DNA of 7,359 bases from Alphaproteobacteria bacterium. GTDB lineage: Bacteria; Pseudomonadota; Alphaproteobacteria; UBA2136; UBA6156. Location: assembly GCA_020249005.1 (NCBI GenBank), contig JADCGN010000015.1:1-7359 (forward strand), read 5' to 3'. The translations under genes and the position numbers were made by a program. Under the pieces are notes generated by a model. It had not been told where the DNA came from, ran no database searches, and saw only the letters and a program-made list of their open reading frames with translations. This document shows, in pieces, positions 1-6,139 of the stretch. Within the stretch, counting starts at the first letter, position 1; each line of letters begins with the position of its first letter.

Positions 1-413
1 AGGTGCTGGAGGGCGAGCGCCCGTGGACTGGACGGCAACCACGCATCCTCCTGACCGGGGTTAGTGCCGGGAGTTTTCTCTTGCTGCAAACGGTAGCGGG
101 CCTTTAAGGCTGCGGTATCAACCGTGACGCTGGCCGGATCCAGTTCATTTGCCGCACTGATTAATTCTTGTGCGACTTGCAGCACACGCGGATCCATCGC
201 CTGTACCCGCGACTGGGCATGCACGAACAGAAAGTAGTGTTCAATCGACAGCTTGATACTGGTGGAGAGGCTGTTAATCGAATCCTGCATGTCATCACGC
301 GCCATGGTGTACATTTTATAGGTGCTGACGGCACCGTTGATCATCGCCGGCAACAAGCCCATTAAGATGAGGCTAAAAATGATTTTCTGACGGAAATTAA
401 GCTTGTGCAGCAT
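1..413 (-). CDS. N-terminal part of a membrane sensor protein, probably a methyl-accepting chemotaxis protein (cut by window edge)
   Basis: Read on the minus strand from an ATG at 413, the frame stays open to base 1, giving 137 codons with no stop, so the C-terminal part lies outside the window. The protein starts MLHKLNFRQK, followed by a hydrophobic segment (about residues 11-30, IIFSLILMGLLPAMINGAV). A polar stretch with helical character follows (ISTSIKLS-type, then IEHYF near 57-61 and AQSRVQAMDPRVLQVAQEL near 66-84), and later a WLPSSPRALALQHL-like end. A short cytoplasmic start, one membrane helix and a periplasmic region with an I..YF....Q pattern is how many bacterial chemoreceptors with cache-like sensor domains begin; the LP.S..A..LQ segment also recurs there. 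The signalling part is not visible, so a sensor kinase or cyclase with the same input domain is equally possible. It is divergent from the mnmD-like gene. The Shine-Dalgarno is weak (AAAGAAAG), so the start is chosen mainly by the membrane topology. Confidence 0.6.
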   Translation of the reverse strand, partial: MLHKLNFRQKIIFSLILMGLLPAMINGAVSTYKMYTMARDDMQDSINSLSTSIKLSIEHYFLFVHAQSRVQAMDPRVLQVAQELISAANELDPASVTVDTAALKARYRLQQEKTPGTNPGQEDAWLPSSPRALALQH

Positions 414-506
414 GATGGGGGGCTTTCTTTGGGCCTTCTTGTTTGATTCATTTAAGGATCATTGCGTTGCCTTGCCAAGGGGGAGCTGCCCACCCAATCA
501 CCACTC

Positions 507-1229
507 ATGGTGAATTTCATCGTTTGGATGTGCAGCGGCGCCACACTGTGCTACTGCAACGGCATGCGTCCCTATTCTCCGAGATTTGCCGAGCATTACT
601 GGAGTCCGGCGGGCGGGGTGACGGAAAAGCAAGTGGTGTTTTTGGCGGGCAACCAGCTGCCGGCCCGGTGGGGAACTCTCGCGCCGGAAAGTACGTTTAC
701 GGTGGCCGAACTGGGCTTTGGCACGGGGTTGAACTTTGCCTTAACAGCCGCGGAGTTCATTGCCACGGCACCGGTCACCACCAAGCTGGTGTATCTTGGT
801 TACGAAGCCTACCCGCTGCCACTGGGTGAACTGCTGGCCATTCACCAGACTTTGCCGGTGGCTCTGCACCCGTGGCTTCAACAATTGGCCGACGCTTGGC
901 CACAGCCACAGCCTGGTTGGCAGACCGTTGCGTGGGGACGGGTCATCTTGCAGCTTTGGATCGGGACGGCGGCGAGCGGGGTGACGCATCAGCCACAACC
1001 TGCCGACGCCTGGTATTTGGATGGCTTTTCCCCCGCCAAAAACCCCGACCTCTGGAGCCTGCCCCTGTTGCAGCAGGTGGCGGCCCACAGCAACCCCGGT
1101 GCCACCGTGGCCACCTACAGCGTGGCCCGCATGGTACGGGATAATCTTACCGCCGCAGGATTTACGGTGCAAAAGAGGGCGGGAGTGCCGCCCAAACGCG
1201 ACCGGTTGGAGGGTCAGCTTCGCGCTTAA
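507..1229 (+). CDS. mnmD: tRNA 5-aminomethyl-2-thiouridine methyltransferase (stand-alone MnmC methyltransferase domain, MnmD-like)
   Basis: This is the SAM-dependent methyltransferase domain that makes the last step of mnm5(s2)U at wobble position 34 of certain tRNAs, after MnmE/MnmG have acted. Numbered from the ATG at 507 (240 aa), it shows RPYSPRF at about 21-27, VVFLAGNQLPARW at 43-55, the SAM-binding loop AELGFGTGLNF at 67-77, an acidic residue after the second strand (YEAYPL, about 99-104), the hallmark DAWYLDGFSPAKNPDLW at about 167-183, and KRDRLEG near the end. The FAD-dependent oxidase half of E. coli-type MnmC is absent: the frame stops right after the methyltransferase core. The start is uncertain. 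A TTG at 462 (AAGGA 3 bases upstream), ATG 507 or GTG 510 and ATG 564 are all in frame; 507 keeps a short family-like lead-in, but its nearest purine run (AAGGGGGAG, 477-485) is 21 bases away. Its stop overlaps the stop of the convergent LysM gene. Confidence 0.85.
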   Translation: MVNFIVWMCSGATLCYCNGMRPYSPRFAEHYWSPAGGVTEKQVVFLAGNQLPARWGTLAPESTFTVAELGFGTGLNFALTAAEFIATAPVTTKLVYLGYEAYPLPLGELLAIHQTLPVALHPWLQQLADAWPQPQPGWQTVAWGRVILQLWIGTAASGVTHQPQPADAWYLDGFSPAKNPDLWSLPLLQQVAAHSNPGATVATYSVARMVRDNLTAAGFTVQKRAGVPPKRDRLEGQLRA

Positions 1230-2140
1230 CGCCGCCCGGCACGCTGCCGCGCTTGCTTGGCCTGGGCCGGGGTATAATCGCGCGGAATTTTCAGTTCCAA
1301 CTTGGGCTTCAGGCGGTTCGGGTTGCTGCCGATCGCGCGGCGGTTGGCGCTGTAAAGCAGCGGCCACAATGCCGCTTCGTTGTAGATTTCCGGCTGGGCG
1401 GCGATGCTGCCCAAGGTATCGCCGCGCTGCACGGCATAGCGGGTGGCCTTGCCGTCGGCATTGAATTCCAAGTACGGGCCGCTGGGGTCGCGCGTTGGCA
1501 ACACGCTGGTGGCGGAAGGCGACACCACCATGGGTACGCTCATCTGCGGGGTGGTGTCGGCCAACACCTGCCCACCGGGCGCCAACGGGGCGTTGCGGTT
1601 GGGATTCACTTCATAATCATAATCACCGGGGCGGCTGGTCAGGCGGGGCTTGCCCTCCTCGCGCCAGTCATTCGTCGGCTCGCCCACTTGGGTGCCGCGG
1701 CCGAGGTTGCCGTTGTCGCCCATGAAATCGCCGGGTTCGCCAATCTGAATATTGCTGGGCCGTTCCATCCGGGCATTATCCAACGCGCGTTGGCCCATCA
1801 GGTCGGGGCCCGCAGCCAGCGCCATGCCGGTGGTCATGCCAGTGCCGGCCGGACGCATCACCTTGCTGGCGCTGCCGATCATGTAATCCTGCGCAGCCAG
1901 GTTGGGGTTGGTGTAGAATTGGCTCCACGGCACATGGTCGGCGGGGCTGTAGGCCGGTTGCACCACATAAGTGGGGCGGCTGGCGCGGCCTCCAGGCTGG
2001 GTGAGGGGGCGTTGCTCTTCCCGGAAAGTAAAGGCGCGGTCTAGCCAGCCAATCGTTTGCGCTTGGGTTGCCCACAGCGGCGCCAATGCCGTGGCGGTTG
2101 CCAGCAATGTGGTGTGCAAGAAGCCTTGGCGGATACGCAT
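1226..2140 (-). CDS. Exported LysM-domain protein
   Basis: A 304-aa protein probably sent out by Sec and held on or near peptidoglycan. The start is set at the ATG at 2140 because a signal peptide begins exactly there: basic MRIRQ, a hydrophobic core to about residue 24, and a likely cleavage after ATQA or ATQAQ (24-28). The frame stays open far upstream, but that part is the antisense of the next gene and lacks a signal sequence. Residues 30-230 are low in hydrophobic core, rich in Pro, Gly, Asn and Asp, and probably mostly unstructured; they carry two similar short motifs, IQIGEP (131-136) and TQVGEP (150-155). The LysM domain covers about 234-286: YAVQRGDTLGSIA, then AALWPLLYSANRRAI, then PNRLKPKLELKIPR. 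The tail is basic (QAKQARQRAGRR). LysM domains bind the glycan of peptidoglycan or chitin; no hydrolase domain is visible, so the role is open (structural, or scaffold for another envelope protein). Confidence 0.8.
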   Translation of the reverse strand: MRIRQGFLHTTLLATATALAPLWATQAQTIGWLDRAFTFREEQRPLTQPGGRASRPTYVVQPAYSPADHVPWSQFYTNPNLAAQDYMIGSASKVMRPAGTGMTTGMALAAGPDLMGQRALDNARMERPSNIQIGEPGDFMGDNGNLGRGTQVGEPTNDWREEGKPRLTSRPGDYDYEVNPNRNAPLAPGGQVLADTTPQMSVPMVVSPSATSVLPTRDPSGPYLEFNADGKATRYAVQRGDTLGSIAAQPEIYNEAALWPLLYSANRRAIGSNPNRLKPKLELKIPRDYTPAQAKQARQRAGRR

Positions 2141-2164
2141 CGTGGGCTTAAGGTAGCGGGCAGA

Positions 2165-3688
2165 ATGACGCTTCGCCACCATACCGCCCGTTTCTTCAGC
2201 ATTTGCCTGGTGGGGGCCGTGGCGCTTTGCGCACAGGGTGCCCTGGTGCCGAGCGCGTGGGCCCAGCCGCTGCGCGTGGGGGTGGCGGGGGCCCCAAAAA
2301 CCCTTAATCCGGCGCTGGCCGCCGATGCCGCCGGGGCCCGGCTGCTGCAACTCACCCACCCCGCGCTGCTGCAGTGGGATGCCCAGTTTCAACCCCAAGG
2401 CTTGGTGGCGGAACGCTGCACCGTTGCCACGCCGACCCGCGTGGCGTGCACGCTGCCTTCCGACAAAATGTTCACCAGCGGCACACCGCTGACCGCTACC
2501 GCCGTAGCTGGCTGGCTGCAGCAGGTGCAGGCCAACGCCCGCAGTCCGTTGGCGGGTGGCTGGCGCGATGTGTCCATCACCGCGCCCACCGCCACCACCT
2601 TGGAATTTGCCCTGCCCGCACCGAACCTTGGCTTCATCAGCACCTTGGTGGAAACCCCGTTGGCCGACCCGGCTGCCCCCAGCTTCGGTGCGGGCCCCTA
2701 CGTGGCAACACACCTGGAAGCCACCGGCGTGGTGGCGCTCACGCCTTCGCCCACCCAAGCCCTTCCCACCCTGCAATTCATTCCGCTGGCCGATGCCACC
2801 ACGCGGGTGCTGAAGCTGCAGCAGGGTGAACTGGAGGTGCTGGTGCATGACCTGCCCCCCACGCTGGTGCGTTACGCTCAAGCCCAAGCCGCCAGCCGTG
2901 GGTGGCAGGTGCAGGCGGTGCCCAGCAGCAGTTACAGTTATTTGGCGTTGAACTTTCGTAACCCCGTGCTGGCGGAAGCCAGCGTCCGCGAGGCACTCTC
3001 GTTGGGCCTTAACCGCCCGCTGTTGCGCAAGGCGTTATTGAACAACCTGGCCCAGCCCGCCACCAGCTTGCTGCCGCCGGGGCACCCGGCCTTGTGGGCC
3101 GCGCCGGAAGACCCGTTCGACCCCTTCACCGCTGCCGGGTTGCTGGATGACACCCAACTGCCCGACGGCCGCACCCTGTTGCTAGGGCCCGACGGCACCC
3201 GCCTGACGTTGACGCTGCTGACCAGCACCGAAGCCTTTTCCCAACGCCTGGCCCAGGCCATTCAGGCCGCGTGGGCCGAACTGGGGGTGCAGGTGAACTT
3301 GCAAAGCGCCGAGTGGGCGACCTTCCACAGTCGCGTACAACAGGGGCAGTTCGATGTGGCGCTGCTGACTTGGACAGGGCTGCAGCAACCCACCTTCTAC
3401 CACAAGGTGTTCAACCGCACGCAAACCCCACCGATAGGCTTAAACCGTGGGGCGGTTGCCGATGCCTCCTTGGATGACCTCACCGCCCGCCTGTTGGCCG
3501 CCCCCGATGCCGCTGCGCTAACCGCCGTGGCGCAGCAGGTGCAGCGGCGGGTGGCCAGCGTGCGCCCTTACTTACCTTTGTGGCGGCGCGACCATGTGCT
3601 GGTGTTGGGCCCAGCGGTGCGCGGTTGCACCATGGGCCTGAGCGGCGACTACCGCGGCCTGCTTGCCTGCCGTTCAGCAACGCGTTAA
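2165..3688 (+). CDS. Periplasmic solute-binding protein, SBP_bac_5 (peptide/nickel ABC transporter) family
   Basis: A 507-aa extracytoplasmic substrate-binding protein of the family that serves oligopeptide, dipeptide or nickel ABC importers. The ATG at 2165 is chosen because a signal peptide starts there (MTLRHHTAR, hydrophobic core 10-29, probable cleavage after SAWA at about 33), with AAGG 11 bases upstream. Family marks: LRVGVAGAPKTLNPAL at 36-51, the F.SGTPLTA..V segment at 103-114, GAGPYV at 176-180, the QQGELEV segment at 219-225, the well-conserved SYLALNFRNPVLAEASVREAL region at 258-278 and LPPGHP at 303-308, QFDVALLTW at 395-403, and a C-terminal PYLPLWRRDHV at 468-478. Length is normal for the family. 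The mature part has cysteines in two pairs (85 and 95; 488 and 502) that could form disulfides. No permease or ATPase genes are in view, so the ligand cannot be inferred. It is divergent from the LysM gene and 10 bases ahead of dnaQ. Confidence 0.88.
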   Translation: MTLRHHTARFFSICLVGAVALCAQGALVPSAWAQPLRVGVAGAPKTLNPALAADAAGARLLQLTHPALLQWDAQFQPQGLVAERCTVATPTRVACTLPSDKMFTSGTPLTATAVAGWLQQVQANARSPLAGGWRDVSITAPTATTLEFALPAPNLGFISTLVETPLADPAAPSFGAGPYVATHLEATGVVALTPSPTQALPTLQFIPLADATTRVLKLQQGELEVLVHDLPPTLVRYAQAQAASRGWQVQAVPSSSYSYLALNFRNPVLAEASVREALSLGLNRPLLRKALLNNLAQPATSLLPPGHPALWAAPEDPFDPFTAAGLLDDTQLPDGRTLLLGPDGTRLTLTLLTSTEAFSQRLAQAIQAAWAELGVQVNLQSAEWATFHSRVQQGQFDVALLTWTGLQQPTFYHKVFNRTQTPPIGLNRGAVADASLDDLTARLLAAPDAAALTAVAQQVQRRVASVRPYLPLWRRDHVLVLGPAVRGCTMGLSGDYRGLLACRSATR

Positions 3689-3698
3689 CAAAGCCACT

Positions 3699-4409
3699 AT
3701 GCGCGAAATCATCTTCGACACCGAAACCACCGGCTTTGGCGTGGAAGATCACCGCGTGATCGAACTCGGCGCGGTGGAACTCATCAACCGCCTGCCCACC
3801 GGCAAAACCTTCCATGTGTACCTCAACCCCGAGCGGCTGATTGACCCGGGCGCCATGCGCGTCCACGGCATCACCGATGAACGGGTGAAAGACGCCCCCA
3901 AGTTCCGTGACGTAGCCCATCAATGGCTGGCGTTTGTGGGCGATGCTACCCTGGTGGCCCACAATGCCGAGTTCGATATGGCCTTTATGGCGATGGAATT
4001 GCAGCGCCTTGGCTTGCCGCCGCACAGCAACCCGGTGGTGGATACCCTGACCTTGGCCTGTGAGAAGCTGCCCGGCCAGCGGCATAAGCTGGATGCCCTG
4101 TGCAGCCATTACGGTATTGATAACAGCGCCCGGGTGTTCCATGGGGCGTTGCTCGATGCCCAACTGTTGGCGGAAGTTTACGTTGAACTCACGGGCGGGC
4201 TGCAAGCCAGCTTTGGCCTGGAGGCGGTGGCACCAACCGTACCGCTGGCGGCCCAAGCCACCCCCGTGGTGGCGGGGAATGGCTTGGTGGTGGCCCCCAC
4301 CACCGCCGAACTGGCCGCCCATGCCGCGTGGCTGGCCAAGCTGGTGCCCAACAGCCTGTGGGCGCAAGCTGAAGCCACCGCTGAGGCGACGGAAATAATC
4401 CCACAATAA
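3699..4409 (+). CDS. dnaQ: DNA polymerase III epsilon subunit (3'-5' proofreading exonuclease)
   Basis: A 236-aa DEDDh exonuclease that removes misincorporated nucleotides as part of the replicative polymerase core. ExoI is DTETTG at 7-12 (metal ligands D7 and E9), ExoII is in LVAHNAEFDM (85-94, D93), and ExoIII is HGALLDAQLLAEVY at 148-161 (H148 general base, D153). The substrate-side motif VHGIT is at 55-59. The exonuclease domain ends near residue 172. A Pro/Ala/Val-rich linker follows, then a last helix ELAAHAAWLAKLVPNSLW (about 204-221); in E. coli the C-terminal part of epsilon binds the alpha subunit, and this helix is the likely equivalent. The ATG at 3699 is used because MREIIFDTETTG is the usual distance from start to ExoI; a TTG at 3663 would overlap the previous gene. 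It lies 10 bases after the binding-protein gene and has a poor Shine-Dalgarno, so it may be co-transcribed with it. Confidence 0.95.
   Translation: MREIIFDTETTGFGVEDHRVIELGAVELINRLPTGKTFHVYLNPERLIDPGAMRVHGITDERVKDAPKFRDVAHQWLAFVGDATLVAHNAEFDMAFMAMELQRLGLPPHSNPVVDTLTLACEKLPGQRHKLDALCSHYGIDNSARVFHGALLDAQLLAEVYVELTGGLQASFGLEAVAPTVPLAAQATPVVAGNGLVVAPTTAELAAHAAWLAKLVPNSLWAQAEATAEATEIIPQ
4286..4304. repeat. Short GC-rich inverted repeat inside the dnaQ linker
   Basis: GGTGGTGG (4286-4293) and CCACCACC (4297-4304) form a perfect 8-base stem with a 3-base CCC loop. It codes for part of the linker between the DnaQ exonuclease domain and its last helix. No run of T follows, so it is not an intrinsic terminator. 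It may simply reflect Val and Pro/Thr codons in a GC-rich gene. Confidence 0.35.
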
Positions 4410-4468
4410 ATTGAAGTTGATGGATTTTTATTAAAACTTACCGTGGGTTGGCCAATTACGCTTTTCAT

Positions 4469-4495
4469 TTATCACTTGCTTGACTTGAGTGACAA
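4469..4495. promoter_or_regulatory. CIRCE-like operator (HrcA binding site) ahead of hrcA
   Basis: TTATCACTT (4469-4477), nine spacer bases (4478-4486), then GAGTGACAA (4487-4495). The CIRCE consensus is TTAGCACTC-N9-GAGTGCTAA. Each arm matches in 7 of 9 positions (14 of 18 in total) and the 9-base spacer is exact. The arms are also inverted repeats of each other in 7 of 9 positions. It sits immediately upstream of the gene for HrcA, the repressor that binds CIRCE, and a -35-like box lies in the spacer, where a bound repressor would block RNA polymerase. The site is degenerate, so affinity may be lower than for a consensus CIRCE. Confidence 0.75.
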
Positions 4496-4508
4496 AGCAG
4501 GCTAGCGT
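4480..4508 (+). promoter_or_regulatory. Putative sigma70-type promoter of the hrcA operon
   Basis: TTGACT (4480-4485) is a good -35 box. After 17 bases comes TAGCGT (4503-4508), a weak -10 box (T, A and the final T agree with TATAAT). The -35 box lies within the spacer of the CIRCE-like operator, which supports both calls. Transcription would start about 4514-4516, at or next to the ATG chosen for hrcA. The -10 is the weak point. Confidence 0.45.
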
Positions 4509-4515
4509 CCGCCCC

Positions 4516-5607
4516 ATGGTCACCAAGCATGTCGCCACCAAACAGCCGTTGCCGGAACTGCCCGCCCGTGCTGCGCAGGTGCTCAACGACGTGGTGGAAA
4601 GCTATGCCGCCAGCGGCGAACCCGTGGGCAGCAAAGCGCTGGTGGAAAGCGGCAAGTATCAGCTTTCCGGTGCCAGCATCCGCAACGTGATGCAGGATTT
4701 GGAAGCCCTGGGCCTGCTTACCCATCCGCACACCAGCGCCGGGCGCATCCCCACCGCCCAGGGGTACCGTTTCTATGCCCAGCATTTGGTGCAGGCCACG
4801 CCGCCCGAAGCCGCCGTGAAGGAAGCTTTGGAAGCGCAAATTTCCCCCACCAAATCGCTGCGCCAAATCACCCAGGATATCAGCAGCGTGCTGAGCCAAG
4901 TCACCAACTGCGCGGCGATGGTGTCGGCCCCGCAGGCGGCGCATGATCCGCTGGAGACGATGGAGTTCATCCGCCTCTCGGGCGAGCGCGTGTTGGTGGT
5001 GATGGTCACCAAGACGGGCGAGATTGAAAACCGCGTGATTGAAGTGCCCGCCTTCATCGGCGTGGAGGATTTGGAAAAAGCCGCCAAGGCCCTGCGCCCG
5101 ATGGTGACCGGCCAGACGCTCGACCAAGCCCGGACCGCGCTGATTGCCGCGCTGGCCGAGCAAAAGGGCCAGGTGAACGCGATGATCGACAACATGATGG
5201 CCGCCGCCCACCAGTGGGGGCAGCCCATCACCGCCGATGGCGCGATGGTGGTGGCTGGTTCTACCAACCTGTTCCAGTATCCCGAATTGGTGCGCGACCG
5301 CCTGCAGGGCCTGATCAAGCTGTTTGAGGAAAAACGCCTGCTGATGGCGCTGGTGGAAGAGGTGAAGAGCAGCAGCGGCGTCAAGATTTTCGTCGGCAAC
5401 GATGTGCCGGTGCTGGGCGCCGAAGACCTGGCCCACGATGTGGCCGTGGTGGGCAGCAGCTTTGCCGATAAGCACCGTAAGCTGGTGGGTTCGCTTGGCG
5501 TGATCGGCCCGTTGCGGATGGATTACAAACGTACGCTGGGGGTGGTGGATTTCACCGCCAAGCTGCTGAACCAGGCGGTGAACGATCGCACCGAAGACAA
5601 GGAGTAA
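4516..5607 (+). CDS. hrcA: Heat-inducible transcription repressor HrcA
   Basis: A 363-aa repressor that binds CIRCE operators and holds chaperone genes down until heat shock removes it. The N-terminal winged helix-turn-helix has GEPVGSKAL at 34-42, the recognition region SIRNVMQDLEALGLL at 54-68, and the wing PHTSAGRIPTAQGYRFY at 71-87. The rest (about 100-363) is the HrcA dimerisation and GAF-like region, with FIRLSGERVLVVMVTKTGEIENRVI in the first half and IFVGNDVP, VVGSSF and GVIGPLRMDYKR near the end. An in-frame GTG at 4489 would add nine residues, but it falls inside the right arm of the CIRCE-like site, so the ATG at 4516 is preferred; it has no Shine-Dalgarno. It is the first gene of the hrcA-grpE-ASCH-dnaK cluster and is probably autoregulated. 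Confidence 0.96.
   Translation: MVTKHVATKQPLPELPARAAQVLNDVVESYAASGEPVGSKALVESGKYQLSGASIRNVMQDLEALGLLTHPHTSAGRIPTAQGYRFYAQHLVQATPPEAAVKEALEAQISPTKSLRQITQDISSVLSQVTNCAAMVSAPQAAHDPLETMEFIRLSGERVLVVMVTKTGEIENRVIEVPAFIGVEDLEKAAKALRPMVTGQTLDQARTALIAALAEQKGQVNAMIDNMMAAAHQWGQPITADGAMVVAGSTNLFQYPELVRDRLQGLIKLFEEKRLLMALVEEVKSSSGVKIFVGNDVPVLGAEDLAHDVAVVGSSFADKHRKLVGSLGVIGPLRMDYKRTLGVVDFTAKLLNQAVNDRTEDKE
5599..5604 (+). promoter_or_regulatory. Ribosome binding site of grpE, inside the 3' end of hrcA
   Basis: AAGGAG directly abuts the hrcA stop codon (5605-5607), 8 bases before the grpE ATG. This strong site embedded in hrcA indicates translation of both genes from one transcript. Confidence 0.85.
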
Positions 5608-5612
5608 CCCGC

Positions 5613-6137
5613 ATGACCGACACCGATAAAGTTTTGGAGAATCCGTTGACCGAAGGTGCGCTGCCCGCCAGCGAAGTGCTGCCCGAAGATGCTGCCACTG
5701 CCGCACTGCAGGCCGAGCTGAAGAATTGGCAAGACAAAGCCTACCGGGCTGCCGCGGAACTCGAAAACTTCCGTAAACGTACCCAGGCTGAAGTGGCCGA
5801 GGCCCGCCTCTATGCCGCCCAAAGCTTTGCGAAAGATGTGCTGAGTGTGGCGGATAATCTCGCCCGTGCCCTCGCGGCCCCGGAAGGCGACGGGCTGCGT
5901 AAAGGCGTGGAGCTGACCGCCAGCCAGTTCACCACCATTTTGCAGCGCCATGGGATTATGAAAACCGAAGTAAACCCTGGCGATGCCATGAACCCCGATT
6001 TGCACCAAGCGATGACCGAAGTACCGAGCGCTGAAGTTGCACCAGGGCACATCGTGGCCGAGCTGCAGGCAGGTTACACCCTGCACGGGCGGCTGCTGCG
6101 GCCAGCGTTGGTGAGTGTGAGCAAGGGGGCCGCGTAA
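5613..6137 (+). CDS. grpE: Nucleotide exchange factor GrpE (DnaK co-chaperone)
   Basis: A 174-aa cytoplasmic homodimer that releases ADP from DnaK and so resets the folding cycle; in E. coli it also acts as a thermosensor. An acidic, flexible N-terminus (1-30) leads into the long paired helix (about 31-80) with AAAELENFRKRTQAE (46-60) and SFAKDVLSVADNLARAL (71-87). The C-terminal beta domain has GDAMNPDLHQAM (123-134) and the signature GHIVAELQAGYTLHGRLLRPA (145-165, ending in VSVS). Length is at the short end of the normal range. It starts five bases after hrcA and ends two bases before the ASCH gene. In many alphaproteobacteria hrcA-grpE stands apart from dnaK; here dnaK follows, with one gene in between. 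Confidence 0.96.
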   Translation: MTDTDKVLENPLTEGALPASEVLPEDAATAALQAELKNWQDKAYRAAAELENFRKRTQAEVAEARLYAAQSFAKDVLSVADNLARALAAPEGDGLRKGVELTASQFTTILQRHGIMKTEVNPGDAMNPDLHQAMTEVPSAEVAPGHIVAELQAGYTLHGRLLRPALVSVSKGAA

Positions 6138-6139
6138 TT

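Noticed and set aside
1270..1276. TATAAT within the LysM gene as a -10 box
   Set aside because: No matching -35 box and no gene start downstream on the plus strand; it lies within a coding region on the other strand.
1253..2044. A 263-codon plus-strand frame opposite the LysM gene
   Set aside because: It is the shadow of the LysM gene; Ala/Gly/His-rich with no recognisable motif, and no ribosome site.
2141..2887. Upstream extension of the LysM reading frame to 2887 (553 codons in all)
   Set aside because: The extension is antisense to the solute-binding protein gene and looks like shadow sequence. A signal peptide begins precisely at the ATG at 2140.
3480..4406. A 308-codon minus-strand frame opposite dnaQ
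   Set aside because: dnaQ is supported by all its exonuclease motifs; the opposite frame has none and is compositionally biased.
4410..4468. Intrinsic terminator after dnaQ
   Set aside because: There are short T runs but no stable stem in front of them; TTGGCCAA (4448-4455) is a small palindrome with no loop and no following T tract.
4484..4517. Sigma32-type promoter before hrcA (CTTGAGT at 4484-4490 and CCCCAT at 4512-4517)
   Set aside because: Both half-sites resemble the heat-shock consensus, but they are 21 bases apart, too far for a sigma32 promoter, and CCCCAT includes the start codon.
4465..5706. A 413-codon open frame on the minus strand opposite hrcA
   Set aside because: It is the antisense of hrcA and the start of grpE, both certain genes. 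Its His/Gly/Arg-rich translation is the usual product of GC-rich codon bias and shows no domain.
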